Shown: positions 8,550-17,871, numbered from the stretch's first letter. The stretch: DNA of 64,000 nucleotides from Candidatus Koribacter versatilis Ellin345 (GCF_000014005.1 NC_008009.1:4960001-5024000); one strand, 5' to 3'. Numbers and translations are program-made. Notes: generated by a model from the letters alone, not told the origin.

Positions 8550-10097
8550 TCAGCGTTTATTCGAGTTGTGGTAGTCGAAGTTGACGAGGCCGTCGCGGTA
8601 GTCGATGGTCAGGCGGAACTGGCTTAGGAGTGGGAAGCCCAGGATGCCGCCGAGGGCGATGCCTTCGCCTTCGCTGAGTTTATCCATGCTGATGGCGACC
8701 ATGCGGAAGTTGTCCTGGGTGAAGCGGCCGAACTGGATCTGAACGTTACTGGCGACGTAAACGTCGCGAACGTTACCGGAGAGGCCGCGCACAGATAAGC
8801 CGGGGGCGGGCTGAAGTTTGGATTTGGAGACGTTATTTGGATCGATCTGGGTGTCGAAGGCGCCGGTATCCAGGAAGAAGAGGCCGGCGGGTTGCTGGTC
8901 GACACTGGTGGAGACGAGGATGTGCGCGCCCAGGTGCATGACCCGGTCGAACGACTGCATTGCCGGCGCGACATAACGATCGGCGGCGCCGGCTTCGTCG
9001 CGAAGGTTGGCGGGAATCTCGGGCAGAGGCGCGAGACTTAGCTCGGAGTTCTTGATGTCGAGGGTGATGAGGAAGTGCTCGAAGACATCGATGCCCATCA
9101 ATCCGTCGGAGCCTTCGGGGAACCTTGCGTCGAGGACCGTGACAGGAACGTTCTCAAATTCGATGGGGCCGATCTTTACGTCGTGAGCCCAGCCGAGATA
9201 TCCGTTAGCGGGCTTTTCGTCGCCGATACCTTTCGTGGCGATGTCGTAAACCTGTTTGATCTCGGCTTTGGCGGCGTCGCTCTTGCGCAGCACGATGCCG
9301 CTGGCGCCGGTGTCGAGGAGAAGGGAGACCGTCTTCTTGTCGTTGAAGCGGACATGTATGGCGACGGCGCCTTCGCGCGGCGGAGTGGTGAAACGGCCGT
9401 CGCCAAGATGCGCGGCAGAAACGATGTGGTCAAGCCTCAGCTTGGCGGTTTCCCTGGTGCTGACGAGCTTCCACGCGGTTTTGTTGCCAAGGACGATAAG
9501 CCATGCGAGCCGCGATTGCAGGATGTTGAGACGGTCCGGATCGAGGTGGCCGTGGTGGTCCACGAGGTATTCGACGGCCTTGCGGCGCTCCGGTCGCGGC
9601 AAGCGACTCGCCCAGGATTCGTAGATTTCAGGATCTTTGGGATCGAGTTCGTGGGCTTTGAAGATGTCGCGGCGGGCGCTGCGGTAGTTCGAGGTGATCT
9701 GCGCGATCTGCGAGAGGCCGTGCCAGGCGCGGGCGCAATTGTCGTCGAGTTTTGCGGAACGCCGGTAGGCGATTTCGGCATCTTCGATCCGTCCATCGCG
9801 GAAGAAGACATCGCCGGAAGCGGCCTGGACAGCTGCGGAGTCGGGGGCGGCGCGGAGAGCGGTATTCGCGGCATCGCGGGCCGCTTGGAGATTCTTTTCG
9901 TTCAGGAGCGTGCGGACGAGTCCACCGTGGGCGTCGCCGGAAGTAGGATTCGCGGTGAGAGCCTGGCGGTAAAGACGTTCGGCGGTGGGGTAGTCGTAGG
10001 TGCGCCAGGCATCGAGAGCTTGTTGTTCGAGTGTTGGCGATTGGGCGAAGAGCGGGAGTGCGCAGAGCAGGACGAGTAGCAGGGGCACCCGGGGCAT
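8550..10097 (-). CDS. TPR protein with two retropepsin-like aspartic protease lobes, secreted
   Basis: 515 residues from ATG at 10097, chosen because a signal peptide (MPRVPLLLVLLCALPLFAQ) begins there; the open frame upstream is low-quality. Residues 22-160 hold about four TPR-like helical pairs (for example AERLYRQALTANPTSGDAHGG and AEIAYRRSAKLDDNCARAW). The rest contains two aspartic-protease signatures, D262-T-G in LLLDTGASGIVL and D410-T-G in FFLDTGAFDTQID. Each is followed by hydrophobic-Gly stretches that could form the second half of a lobe. Most bacterial retropepsin-like proteins have one DTG per chain and dimerise; two suggest a pepsin-like single-chain pair. It is probably a periplasmic protease whose TPR part binds partners. 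Confidence 0.88.
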   Translation of the reverse strand: MPRVPLLLVLLCALPLFAQSPTLEQQALDAWRTYDYPTAERLYRQALTANPTSGDAHGGLVRTLLNEKNLQAARDAANTALRAAPDSAAVQAASGDVFFRDGRIEDAEIAYRRSAKLDDNCARAWHGLSQIAQITSNYRSARRDIFKAHELDPKDPEIYESWASRLPRPERRKAVEYLVDHHGHLDPDRLNILQSRLAWLIVLGNKTAWKLVSTRETAKLRLDHIVSAAHLGDGRFTTPPREGAVAIHVRFNDKKTVSLLLDTGASGIVLRKSDAAKAEIKQVYDIATKGIGDEKPANGYLGWAHDVKIGPIEFENVPVTVLDARFPEGSDGLMGIDVFEHFLITLDIKNSELSLAPLPEIPANLRDEAGAADRYVAPAMQSFDRVMHLGAHILVSTSVDQQPAGLFFLDTGAFDTQIDPNNVSKSKLQPAPGLSVRGLSGNVRDVYVASNVQIQFGRFTQDNFRMVAISMDKLSEGEGIALGGILGFPLLSQFRLTIDYRDGLVNFDYHNSNKR

Positions 10098-10149
10098 ATG
10101 GGCCGGATGGTAGCAGAATCGGTGGACATATGAGGGGTTGGTGATGATA

Positions 10150-10200
10150 GGGGTGCTTCGACTGCGCGCGCTTCGCGTGCTCCGCTCAGCATGACAGGGG
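10150..10200 (-). repeat. dispersed CTGTCATxCTGAGC repeat, minus-strand copy
   Basis: On the minus strand this begins CTGTCATGCTGAGCGGAGC and ends CAGTCGAAGCACCCC. The same frame words occur on the plus strand at 51853-51908 (CTGTCATCCTGAGCGAAG ... CAGTCGAAGGACCC). The interior differs but can form a hairpin in each. It lies between the terminator of the cyclic-nucleotide-binding gene and the start of the next gene. This word is a familiar intergenic repeat in acidobacterial genomes (from memory). Confidence 0.6.
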
Positions 10201-10205
10201 GGCAG

Positions 10206-10231
10206 AAAAAAGCCCGCCGGGGTAGGCGGGC
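10206..10231 (-). terminator. rho-independent terminator of the cyclic-nucleotide-binding gene
   Basis: On the minus strand, GCCCGCC and GGCGGGC pair across a short loop and are followed by six T. It lies 39 bases after the stop codon of the gene ending at 10270. Confidence 0.9.
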
Positions 10232-10269
10232 GAATGGTAGGAAATGGGAATTGGGGGATGAAAGTTTTA

Positions 10270-10740
10270 TTAGGCCAGGCGCGCGGCTTGCTGTTGCTTT
10301 CTTGAAGCGCGGCGCTTCGGCTGAACCGGTTGTATCGGCATCTGCGAGACCTCGTTGCCGAGGACACTGAGAACGATCATGCAGAGGTCGGTGCGCTGAC
10401 GAAGGAACTCGAGGACCTTCTCACGTTCCACGAAGATGAGGCGCGAGTCTTCATCGATCTCGGCGGTCAGTTGATAAATGCCGCGCAAGAAAGTGCCCGG
10501 CAGACCCAGCAGGCTTCCAGGGCCAGAGCTGCGAGCGAGAACGGTATTGCCATTCTCGGTGCTCATGGTCAGGGAGGCGTGTCCCTGGAGCACGATGTAG
10601 ACCCCTTTGGCCGGATCCCCTTCATGAAAGAGGATGGTGCCCCGCACGGCGGTTATCTCGTGGCCTAGGGGCTTGAGCTCGTCCACGAGCTCGGGTGGGG
10701 AAACAAAGGCTTGGTTGGGGATATGAATCGGTTGCGTCAC
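10270..10740 (-). CDS. cyclic-nucleotide-binding domain protein without output domain
   Basis: 156 residues; start codon GTG at 10740 with GGAGG about 10 nt upstream. Residues 20-125 form a cNMP-binding beta-roll of the Crp/Fnr type (ITAVRGTILFHEGDPAKGVYIVLQG, then SLLGLPGTFLRGIYQLTAEI). The helix after the roll is present, but the protein stops at a basic tail (KRRASRKQQQ) with no helix-turn-helix. The phosphate-binding RxxS/T arginine motif is not evident, so the ligand may not be cAMP. It sits 110 bases downstream of a histidine kinase on the same strand and could be a sensory partner of it (inference). Confidence 0.85.
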   Translation of the reverse strand: MTQPIHIPNQAFVSPPELVDELKPLGHEITAVRGTILFHEGDPAKGVYIVLQGHASLTMSTENGNTVLARSSGPGSLLGLPGTFLRGIYQLTAEIDEDSRLIFVEREKVLEFLRQRTDLCMIVLSVLGNEVSQMPIQPVQPKRRASRKQQQAARLA

Positions 10741-10850
10741 AAATAGCGGCCTCCGCGGCCATGTTTAGTATCGCAACGGGCAAACCGCCCCGCTGTGACT
10801 GCTGTCACAAGGTGCTGTGACGCCACTCGGCGAATAGCCGGAAAGTGCTG

Positions 10851-12893
10851 TTAGCTCACGACTTCTACCGGGCGGACCCGGAGTGCAGCGACCGTCGGAA
10901 CTTCAATTGAGATGCAAGCGCCCTGGGGATGGACGTTCGCGGCATAAATCTCTCCGCCATGCTGGCGCATGATCCCATAGCAAATGCTGAGGCCGAGACC
11001 CATACCGCGGCCAGGAGACTTGGTGGTGAAGAACGGGTCGAAGATACGGTTGAGGTCGGCGAAGCCGGGGCCACTGTCGGTGATATTGACGAGGAGCTTG
11101 TCGCCGAGATCACGGACTTCCAGAGAGATCTCCTTGGTCGGGCGCTCCTGCACGGCGTCGATAGCGTTGGCGATGAGGTTGGAGAGGACGATCTTGAGTT
11201 GGCTCTGATCGATCGCGATGTTCGGCAACTGAGCAGGAACGTTGGTCGCGATCTTGATACCGCGACCGTTGAGGTCGTACTCGCGCAGGGTGAGGACGTC
11301 CTGCAGGACGGCATTGAAATCGGTGGTGGTGGTTTCGGAGCGACTTTGGCGCGAGAAGCGCAGGAGGTTTTCGATGATGCGCTTCATGCGATTGGCTTCG
11401 CGGCGAACGATGGTGAGGTCGCGGGCGACCTCCGGCTGAAGGTTATAGTCGCCCATCAATTCGGTGTAGCCGAGAACGGCGGTCAGCGGATTGTTGAGTT
11501 CATGGGCGACGCCGGAGACTAACTGGCCGATGCCGACGAGTTTCTCGCGCTGGATCATCTGGCGGTGCATCGAGGTGCGATCGATGGCGACGGCTAGATC
11601 GGCGGCGAGAAGTTCGATCTTGGAGAGTTCTTCCCATCCGATGCGATCGAGATCCTTGGGATCGTCGAGGAAGAAGCAGCCAACGGTAAGGCCGCGGTGG
11701 GACTGAAGCGGTACGAGGAGTTCATCTCCCTGGCGCCAGCGAGGGTGAACGGGATATTCGCGGCCGCTGCGCAGGAAGCGTCCTGCCGCGATTCTCTCGG
11801 CGGGAACCACATAAGAGTTCTTGCCGATTTTCGGGGCTGAGAGACAAAGCCGTGTGATCTCCTCAAGGCTCATCTTCGTCGCGATCTGCTGGACGTGCGC
11901 GAGAGCTTCGGGAGAGAGACCGGAGTTTCCGGCGATGTGGAGATGATGACTGTCGTCGGCGAGCAGGACGACAACACGGTGGAAGTTGCCCTCTTCGGTA
12001 ATGACATTCGCGATCTTTTCGCAGAAGGGAGGGACGTCCACGGCGCCGAGGAGTTGCGAGGTGATTTCGGCGAAGCGCTCGACCTGGTGATTCAGGGCGT
12101 GCTCACGGTCGCGGGCGTCCTGCGCGGCGATGGATTCATCCTCAAGAAGGATGAGAATCATGCCGAAGGCGACAACTAACTTCGGGACGTTCCAGAGATC
12201 GGAGGCGGCCTCGCCTGCTTTCTCCACCACGTTTGGCAAATAGGCAGCGAGAGCCCAGACAAAGGACCAGGCGAAGAGGCCTCCTGAGGTGACGAGGACA
12301 CCGGGAGTCTTGCGCCAGTAGTGGCGGATGACGAAGACTCCGGCCAGGGCGTAGCTGCCGGTCATGATGCCGTGATAGGGGCCGCTCACATTGCCGTAGT
12401 AGATCTGGTAAACGGAGACGAAACCGAGCAGAACAAGCGAGAACTCGACGACGTTATCCACCCAATCGCGGTTGATGCAGAAGTAGTGGTAGGCACACAC
12501 ACCGCCGAGCGAAACCAGGGAAACGCAAATGGCTTGCGGCAGCTTGTGAGTGCTCTCGGTGATCCAGAGGGCCGAGTAGATGGCGATCGGGATGGAGATT
12601 CCGAAGAAACAGTACCAGCGCACACGTTCGGTAAGACGTAGTGGCACCAGCGAAAAAATGAAGGCGAGACCGGCGAGTTGCAGGGTGGCGGCGTCGAAGC
12701 CAGCGATTACGGTGTCGAAGCGGGTCGGCGTCAGGGTGACGATGGGGACGACAAAATGGAGAAAGATCAGGATCCACGCCAGCAGCCAGAAGCGGACGCG
12801 GGAGGTCCGATTATGGCGGTAGATGCTGAAGAAGATGCCGACCAGGGTACCGAGAATCAGCGGCGACGGAAGATGGCGAAAGAGCTCCTGCAT
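10851..12893 (-). CDS. membrane sensor histidine kinase (multi-TM sensor, GAF, HisKA, HATPase)
   Basis: 680 residues from ATG at 12893; a slightly longer frame has no better ribosome site. Residues 5-235 contain seven to eight hydrophobic helices. Next come a coiled region and a GAF-like domain (VPPFCEKIANVITEEGNF to about 420). The HisKA box has the phospho-acceptor H464 in VSGVAHELNNPL. The HATPase domain has NAIDA (N box), DSGPGF (G1), FDPFFTTK (F box) and GRGMGLGL (G2). This is a complete transmitter without a receiver. No response regulator is adjacent, so it is an orphan within this window. It is divergent from the LolA-like gene at 13041. Confidence 0.93.
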   Translation of the reverse strand: MQELFRHLPSPLILGTLVGIFFSIYRHNRTSRVRFWLLAWILIFLHFVVPIVTLTPTRFDTVIAGFDAATLQLAGLAFIFSLVPLRLTERVRWYCFFGISIPIAIYSALWITESTHKLPQAICVSLVSLGGVCAYHYFCINRDWVDNVVEFSLVLLGFVSVYQIYYGNVSGPYHGIMTGSYALAGVFVIRHYWRKTPGVLVTSGGLFAWSFVWALAAYLPNVVEKAGEAASDLWNVPKLVVAFGMILILLEDESIAAQDARDREHALNHQVERFAEITSQLLGAVDVPPFCEKIANVITEEGNFHRVVVLLADDSHHLHIAGNSGLSPEALAHVQQIATKMSLEEITRLCLSAPKIGKNSYVVPAERIAAGRFLRSGREYPVHPRWRQGDELLVPLQSHRGLTVGCFFLDDPKDLDRIGWEELSKIELLAADLAVAIDRTSMHRQMIQREKLVGIGQLVSGVAHELNNPLTAVLGYTELMGDYNLQPEVARDLTIVRREANRMKRIIENLLRFSRQSRSETTTTDFNAVLQDVLTLREYDLNGRGIKIATNVPAQLPNIAIDQSQLKIVLSNLIANAIDAVQERPTKEISLEVRDLGDKLLVNITDSGPGFADLNRIFDPFFTTKSPGRGMGLGLSICYGIMRQHGGEIYAANVHPQGACISIEVPTVAALRVRPVEVVS

Positions 12894-13040
12894 ATGGGCC
12901 AGAGTAGTTATTCTCAAGGAAACAAGCACTTGCCGCAATTGGGAAAGGCGGCAGGAGCGTTACCAACGACACTCCCCTTTCGACTCAGAGCACGAAACGT
13001 GACGTTCTTGGGTGGCGATGCGTCTAAGATAGAAAGAGTC

Positions 13041-13901
13041 ATGCGCTCCCGACCTTGGATTTTCCGCATTGCCCCCATGATTGCGTTGCTGCTCTGCGTG
13101 AGCCCAGCACTGCGTGCCGACGACCGCGGCGAAGGCGAACTGAATCCGAATCCGCCGACCGGTATCGCGGTGGATCAAATTATCCAGAAGTTCGCCGCCA
13201 AAGAGAAGGAATTCAAGCAGGCGCGAGAGAAGTACACCTGGCACCAGACGATCATCGTGCAGACGGTCGATGGCGACACCGTGGATGGCGAGTACAAGCA
13301 GGAATTCGACGTGTTATTCGACGACAAAGCAAAACGCATTGAACACGTGACATTCGCACCGGCAAGCACGCTCGAACGCATCCAGATGACCCCGGAAGAC
13401 GAAGCGGATTTCCGCAAATTGATGCCATTCGTGTTGACGTCCGATGAGATTCCGGAATACAGCATCAAGTACGTTGGGCAGCAGAAGCAGGACGAGTTGA
13501 ACACTTATGTGTTCGACATCTCTCCGATAAAGATTGAGAAAAATAAGCGGTACTTCGAAGGTCGCGTGTGGGTGGACAATCACGATCTACAGATCGTGAA
13601 GACATTCGGTAAAGCGGTGCCGGACATCAAGAAAAAGGGAAACGAAAACCTGTTCCCGAAGTTCACGACATGGCGCGAACAGGTGGACGGCGTGTACTGG
13701 TTTCCGACGTACACCAAGGCCGATGACGAATTGCACTTCAGCAACGGTGATATCCATACCCGGCAGATCGTGAAGTATGCGCGTTACAAGCGATTCGGAT
13801 CGGCCGTGAAGATCACCTACGACGGCCAGGAAGTAAAGAAGGGCGAGGAACAGGGCGGCGGTAAGAGCCAGACGCCGCAACAGTCTCCACCTCCGAAATA
13901 A
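13041..13901 (+). CDS. secreted LolA-like outer-membrane lipoprotein-sorting family protein
   Basis: 286 residues from ATG at 13041. Signal peptide 1-27 (IALLLCVSPALRAD). A helical segment rich in K/E (IIQKFAAKEKEFKQAREKY) leads into a chain of long amphipathic strands (TWHQTIIVQTVDGD, YVFDISPIKIEKNKRYFEG, VWVDNHDLQIVKTFG, VDGVYWFPTYTKADDEL). This matches the unclosed beta-barrel with helical lid of LolA-type proteins; many acidobacterial proteins share the pattern. The C-terminus is low-complexity (GGGKSQTPQQSPPPK). Periplasmic binding of lipid or lipoprotein is the family expectation, not shown here. Confidence 0.75.
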   Translation: MRSRPWIFRIAPMIALLLCVSPALRADDRGEGELNPNPPTGIAVDQIIQKFAAKEKEFKQAREKYTWHQTIIVQTVDGDTVDGEYKQEFDVLFDDKAKRIEHVTFAPASTLERIQMTPEDEADFRKLMPFVLTSDEIPEYSIKYVGQQKQDELNTYVFDISPIKIEKNKRYFEGRVWVDNHDLQIVKTFGKAVPDIKKKGNENLFPKFTTWREQVDGVYWFPTYTKADDELHFSNGDIHTRQIVKYARYKRFGSAVKITYDGQEVKKGEEQGGGKSQTPQQSPPPK

Positions 13902-13927
13902 TCAAGCTCGTACCACGAACGTGTTGG

Positions 13928-13953
13928 AGGGCGACTTCTTGTCGCCCTTTTCT
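13928..13953 (+). terminator. rho-independent terminator
   Basis: AGGGCGAC (13928-13935), loop TTCTT, GTCGCCCT (13941-13948), then TTTTC. It follows the LolA-like gene by 26 bases. Confidence 0.9.
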
Positions 13954-14131
13954 ATCTTGCTACCAGAATTCCTCGCAAAATCTCCTCTCAGCCTTCGCCT
14001 CTTTAGGTAGTGCTCGACCTCGCACAGCAAACTGGCGTTTTCGGCATGTTCGTGTTGTCAGCACCGAAGCATATCCAATTGCACAACGTGTGCCCCGGCC
14101 CTTTGTAGTTCAGTTCAGCATGGAGCGTTCG

Positions 14132-16777
14132 ATGAGAAAGAGTCTTCCGTCTCTGGTGATTGCGGCGTTGTGCTTCGCAGCAGGTGCCCAGACTAGTCCA
14201 GTTCCTTCCACGACCACGACATCACAGACCGCGGTACCGCGTTTGATTCGTTTTTCAGGACAGATCAATGTACCGACAGGAACTGTCGCAATCACCTTCA
14301 CGCTCCATAAACAACAACAAGACAACGTAACGTTATGGACAGAGACACAGAACATCAAGCTTGATGCCTCCGGCAGATACTCCGTACTTCTGGGCGCCAC
14401 CAAGGCGGAAGGTATCCCAAGCGAGCTTTTCTCTTCGGGAGAGGCACAGTGGCTCGGCATCAAAGTGGAAGGGCAGGCTGAGCTCCCGCGTGTGCTGCTG
14501 GTGAGCGTGCCGTACGCGATGAAGGCCGCGGAGGCTGAGACACTCGCCGGACATAGCGCGAGCGACTTTGTGACGTCGGAGAACTTGAACACGGTTGTGC
14601 AGCAACAGATTCAGCAGCAGGCTACGAACGGAACGAATGGGACACCCGTAAAGAAGAACGCCGGCGCAAAAACCAACGTGCCGACGAACAACGCGACCAA
14701 CTTCACCGATACCACGACAAATCAGGTCGTACTCGTGACCCAGAGCGGAACCGGTTCCGGGCTGGTGGCGAACGTAGTGTCGGGCAACGGCATTTCGGGC
14801 AGCACCACCTCCGCGACGGGAATTGGCGCGGCGGGAATCAACACCGCCGCATCGGGGGTCGCCGTAGGTTTGCGTGGATCCACGGTCTCCGGTGACGGCA
14901 TCGGCATCTACGGTACTTCGACGGGTACGTCGGGCGCAGCTACGGGCATTAAGGGCATCACGGCGGCGCCGAACGGATATGGTGTGTTCGCACAGAACAC
15001 CGCGGCGACTGGCCCGGGTGTCGGCTTCCGCGGAACGACAGCCTCGACGAGCGGCATCGGTTTGTATGCCACTTCCACAGCGTCGACGGGCAACACGATC
15101 GGAATGCGGACATCGGTGGCAAGCGCGAGTGGTACGTCTGCCGTCTTTCAAAACACTGCCAGCGGAAAGCTGTTCAGCGGACAGTCGGGAGCAGCGAACA
15201 CGGAAGTGTTTTCCGTGGATGGAATTGGAACGGTAACATCAGCCTCGCAATTCGTTTCTAACATTGCGAGCGGCACAGCGCCGTTGGTGGTCAAGTCGAA
15301 CACCGTTGTTCCGAACCTCAATGCTTCTTACATGCAGGGGTATGGGCCGTCCGATTTCGCGCAACTCAGCTCTGGAGGGCTGCAGATCTTCTACCAGGGC
15401 ATTCAAGCGAATGGCACCACGACAAACTCAGCGGGCGGAACTTTTCAGGGCGGCACTGACCAGGTCGGTGTCGAAGCTTACGGTGGCCCAACGTCCGGTG
15501 CAACTGGAATCCTGGCCATTGACGCGAGGGGCGGTGCAGGTGCGTCAGGTGGCCCGGGCGTCTCCGGCTTGGGTGGCTCCGCTACCACAAATACCGGTGG
15601 CGACGGCGGCCGCTTTTCTGGAGGCAGCGGCGGTAGTGCGGCAAATGCAGTCGGCGGAAATGGCATCTACGCCGCCGGCGCCTATTCCACCGCCACAGCT
15701 GCTCCGGGGAACGGCGTGGAGGCTATCGGCGGGGCAGGGACCTCGAGCATCGCTCCAGGCCATGGCGTTCACGCCAACGGCGGTCAAGGTACTGGCTCTA
15801 ACGCGCAGGGCGGAACTGGCGTGCAATCCTACGGCGGGTACGTGAACGGTACCTCGGGAATCGGTGGCGTTGGCATTGCGGCTTACGGCGGTGGTGCCAG
15901 CTCAGGAACCGGCGGCGACGGACTATGGGCAACTCCGGGCGGCGGGGGTTTTGGTATCCCTTATGCCGCACGCTTCTTTGGGCAGGTTTCAATCAACTCG
16001 CCTGCCTCAGGAAACACCCTCCAAATGCAGGTCGGCGACCCCGGATGCGGCGCGGGATTTCTCGGGTTTGGAATTGGCCCGGTGAGCGGCGGGCTCTTCA
16101 CGATGACCAGCTGCAACAATTACAACCTGATTTCGAACGGCACGGATCTGCTCTTTAATGTCCCGAGCGGCGGCGCTATGCACTTCCGCCAGAGTAACGG
16201 CGACAATATGGCGATTACTTCCTCTGGGTACGTGACCATCGCGCACTCTTTGTTCGTCGGCGGCAATCTGAGTGTTACGGGCTCGATTTCCGCAGGCACC
16301 AAGGATTTCGTCATCGACGATCCGCTCGATCCCAAGAACAAGCTGCTTTACCACACCAGCATTGAATCGCCTGACATGAAGACTCTCTATGATGGGGTCG
16401 TGAAGCTTGATGCCAAGGGAGAAGCGTGGGTGCAATTGCCTGCCTACTTCGAGGCCCTCAATCAGGACTTCCGATACATGCTGACGCCACTGGGACGGTC
16501 TGCGCCAAATCTTTACGTAGCGGCCCGGGTGAAGAACAACCGTTTCAAGATTTCCGGAGGGAAGCCCAACATGGAGGTTTCGTGGCTGGTGACGGGCATC
16601 CGGCATGATGCCTTCGCGAGAACCAATCCGGCTCAGACGGAAGTGGAGAAACCGCTGACGGAGCGGGGAAAGTACATTCATCCCGAGGCGTTTGGCGGAT
16701 CTCCGGAGGATGCCATGAATCCGCAAGCCGACGCGGCATCTGGCGCGCTGGCGAAGGCACAGGCTCCGAAGAACTAA
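14132..16777 (+). CDS. large glycine-rich secreted or surface protein
   Basis: 881 residues from ATG at 14132, with GGAG six bases upstream; in-frame ATGs lie at 14120 and 14090. Signal peptide near 1-20. Residues 35-140 form a conserved N-terminal beta domain (LIRFSGQINVPTGTVAITFTLH ending in VLLVSVPYAMKAAEAETLAG). Residues 200-400 hold degenerate repeats around SGxGIxxxxTA that resemble tail-fibre beta-prisms. Residues 430-640 are Gly/Ala/Thr-rich. The C-terminal 170 residues form a distinct domain (DFVIDDPLDPKNKLLYHTS ... VSWLVTGIRHD) shared by many environmental surface proteins. No enzymatic motif is seen; the protein is likely a fibrous surface or adhesive one. A strong terminator follows. 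Confidence 0.75.
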   Translation: MRKSLPSLVIAALCFAAGAQTSPVPSTTTTSQTAVPRLIRFSGQINVPTGTVAITFTLHKQQQDNVTLWTETQNIKLDASGRYSVLLGATKAEGIPSELFSSGEAQWLGIKVEGQAELPRVLLVSVPYAMKAAEAETLAGHSASDFVTSENLNTVVQQQIQQQATNGTNGTPVKKNAGAKTNVPTNNATNFTDTTTNQVVLVTQSGTGSGLVANVVSGNGISGSTTSATGIGAAGINTAASGVAVGLRGSTVSGDGIGIYGTSTGTSGAATGIKGITAAPNGYGVFAQNTAATGPGVGFRGTTASTSGIGLYATSTASTGNTIGMRTSVASASGTSAVFQNTASGKLFSGQSGAANTEVFSVDGIGTVTSASQFVSNIASGTAPLVVKSNTVVPNLNASYMQGYGPSDFAQLSSGGLQIFYQGIQANGTTTNSAGGTFQGGTDQVGVEAYGGPTSGATGILAIDARGGAGASGGPGVSGLGGSATTNTGGDGGRFSGGSGGSAANAVGGNGIYAAGAYSTATAAPGNGVEAIGGAGTSSIAPGHGVHANGGQGTGSNAQGGTGVQSYGGYVNGTSGIGGVGIAAYGGGASSGTGGDGLWATPGGGGFGIPYAARFFGQVSINSPASGNTLQMQVGDPGCGAGFLGFGIGPVSGGLFTMTSCNNYNLISNGTDLLFNVPSGGAMHFRQSNGDNMAITSSGYVTIAHSLFVGGNLSVTGSISAGTKDFVIDDPLDPKNKLLYHTSIESPDMKTLYDGVVKLDAKGEAWVQLPAYFEALNQDFRYMLTPLGRSAPNLYVAARVKNNRFKISGGKPNMEVSWLVTGIRHDAFARTNPAQTEVEKPLTERGKYIHPEAFGGSPEDAMNPQADAASGALAKAQAPKN

Positions 16778-16781
16778 AAGA

Positions 16782-16812
16782 GAAGGCGTCCGCGATCACG
16801 GACGCCTTCTTG
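16782..16812 (+). terminator. rho-independent terminator
   Basis: GAAGGCGTCCG (16782-16792) pairs perfectly with CGGACGCCTTC (16799-16809), followed by TTG. An 11-bp stem four bases after the stop codon. Confidence 0.85.
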
Positions 16813-16857
16813 CACTTCAGACTGCGATTCGCAAGAGTTGCAGCCTTTCTTTTTCTT

Positions 16858-17871
16858 TTACGCCGCCGGAGCCATGGAGCGCTGCGCTGCCTGGTGGATG
16901 AAGCGCTTCATGACCGTGGCCCACATCACGCGCTTGCGCAGTGCGCTTTCCTTGATATTGCGGCCGGCAGCAAACATGGTAAGCAGCGATTTCATTTTGA
17001 AGACGCGGAGCAGTTGCTCGTCGGCCTCACTGACTTCGTAGGCATCGAGGAACGCGGCTTGCACTTCGCCGATGAGGTCGCGATCACAGAACGGATACTT
17101 CTCCAAGGCCTCCACACAGGCCATGAAGTGCGCGACATCTAAGTACGAGTAGCCTTTGCGTTCCAGCTTTGCGTACTCGGCGATACCGATTCCCTGCTCG
17201 CTGACGAGCACGTTGAGCGGAGTGAAATCGCAGAGCACGGCGGAGGCCGGCAGCGTCTTTTTCGATTTGCTGAGAATTGCCTTGGTGCCGGAGAGAATCA
17301 AGTCGATGGAGGCGTCGTCGAGGCCTTCTCCTTTGCAATTCGTGCACAGCTTCTCAAGATCTTTCTGTAGGGCGTCGCCATCGAACGGAATTGCAGGTTC
17401 CTGCGTCGCGTGATGGAAGCGTTTGAGCCAATCACCGGTAAAGCGGGCGGCGACTGTCAGCAGGCCATGGTCGGCATAGCCGGGAAGAAGTGCGGCCTTC
17501 ATCACGATCGATTGCAGCGGCAGGCCGTTGAGTTTCTCAGCGACCACGACGCCGTTCTGCGCGAAATCACCAAGGGGACGAGGGATTCCCGTCAGGTTCT
17601 TTCTCTCCGCGATTTCGTAGGCGAACTGAAGGTTCTTGAGTTCAGCCGTGGCGAGGTCGCGAGCCTTTCCTGCGGCTTTGCTGCGATAGACCTTGGCGGC
17701 GGTGCGCTCGCTGCCATCCGAAAAATCGATAACGATGTCGTAAATGTAATGATCGGACTTTGGGGTGTGTCCGACGACGCGCACGTTGCGCAAATCGGCA
17801 TGGTGGGGGTAGTACCGGGCCGCGTTCTCACGCAAGTTGGCCACGACCTGGTCCATGATGCTCTCAGCCAT
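16858..17871 (-). CDS. aminoglycoside-phosphotransferase/kinase-fold protein with degenerate active site
   Basis: 337 residues; ATG at 17871 with GGGAG upstream. The kinase-like layout is visible: a beta-rich N-lobe with a candidate ATP lysine K60 (RTAAKVYRSK), hinge VVVAEKLNG, and a catalytic loop LCDFTPLNVLV that matches the APH pattern HGDxxxxNVL with D215 and N220 kept but the HG pair changed to LC. The metal-binding DF is replaced by E-Y (E232 in GIAEYAKLE). A helical C-lobe follows. It could be a small-molecule kinase or a pseudokinase. No neighbour indicates the substrate. Confidence 0.65.
   Translation of the reverse strand: MAESIMDQVVANLRENAARYYPHHADLRNVRVVGHTPKSDHYIYDIVIDFSDGSERTAAKVYRSKAAGKARDLATAELKNLQFAYEIAERKNLTGIPRPLGDFAQNGVVVAEKLNGLPLQSIVMKAALLPGYADHGLLTVAARFTGDWLKRFHHATQEPAIPFDGDALQKDLEKLCTNCKGEGLDDASIDLILSGTKAILSKSKKTLPASAVLCDFTPLNVLVSEQGIGIAEYAKLERKGYSYLDVAHFMACVEALEKYPFCDRDLIGEVQAAFLDAYEVSEADEQLLRVFKMKSLLTMFAAGRNIKESALRKRVMWATVMKRFIHQAAQRSMAPAA

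Noticed and set aside
9075-10079. A 334-residue open frame on the plus strand
   Set aside because: It is antisense to the TPR/aspartic-protease gene, which has a signal peptide and motifs; the antisense frame has only low-complexity Gly/Val/Asp composition.
14600-16000. Tandem DNA repeat in the glycine-rich surface protein gene
   Set aside because: The repetition is at the level of amino-acid composition; I saw no exact DNA repeat units beyond short G/C words.
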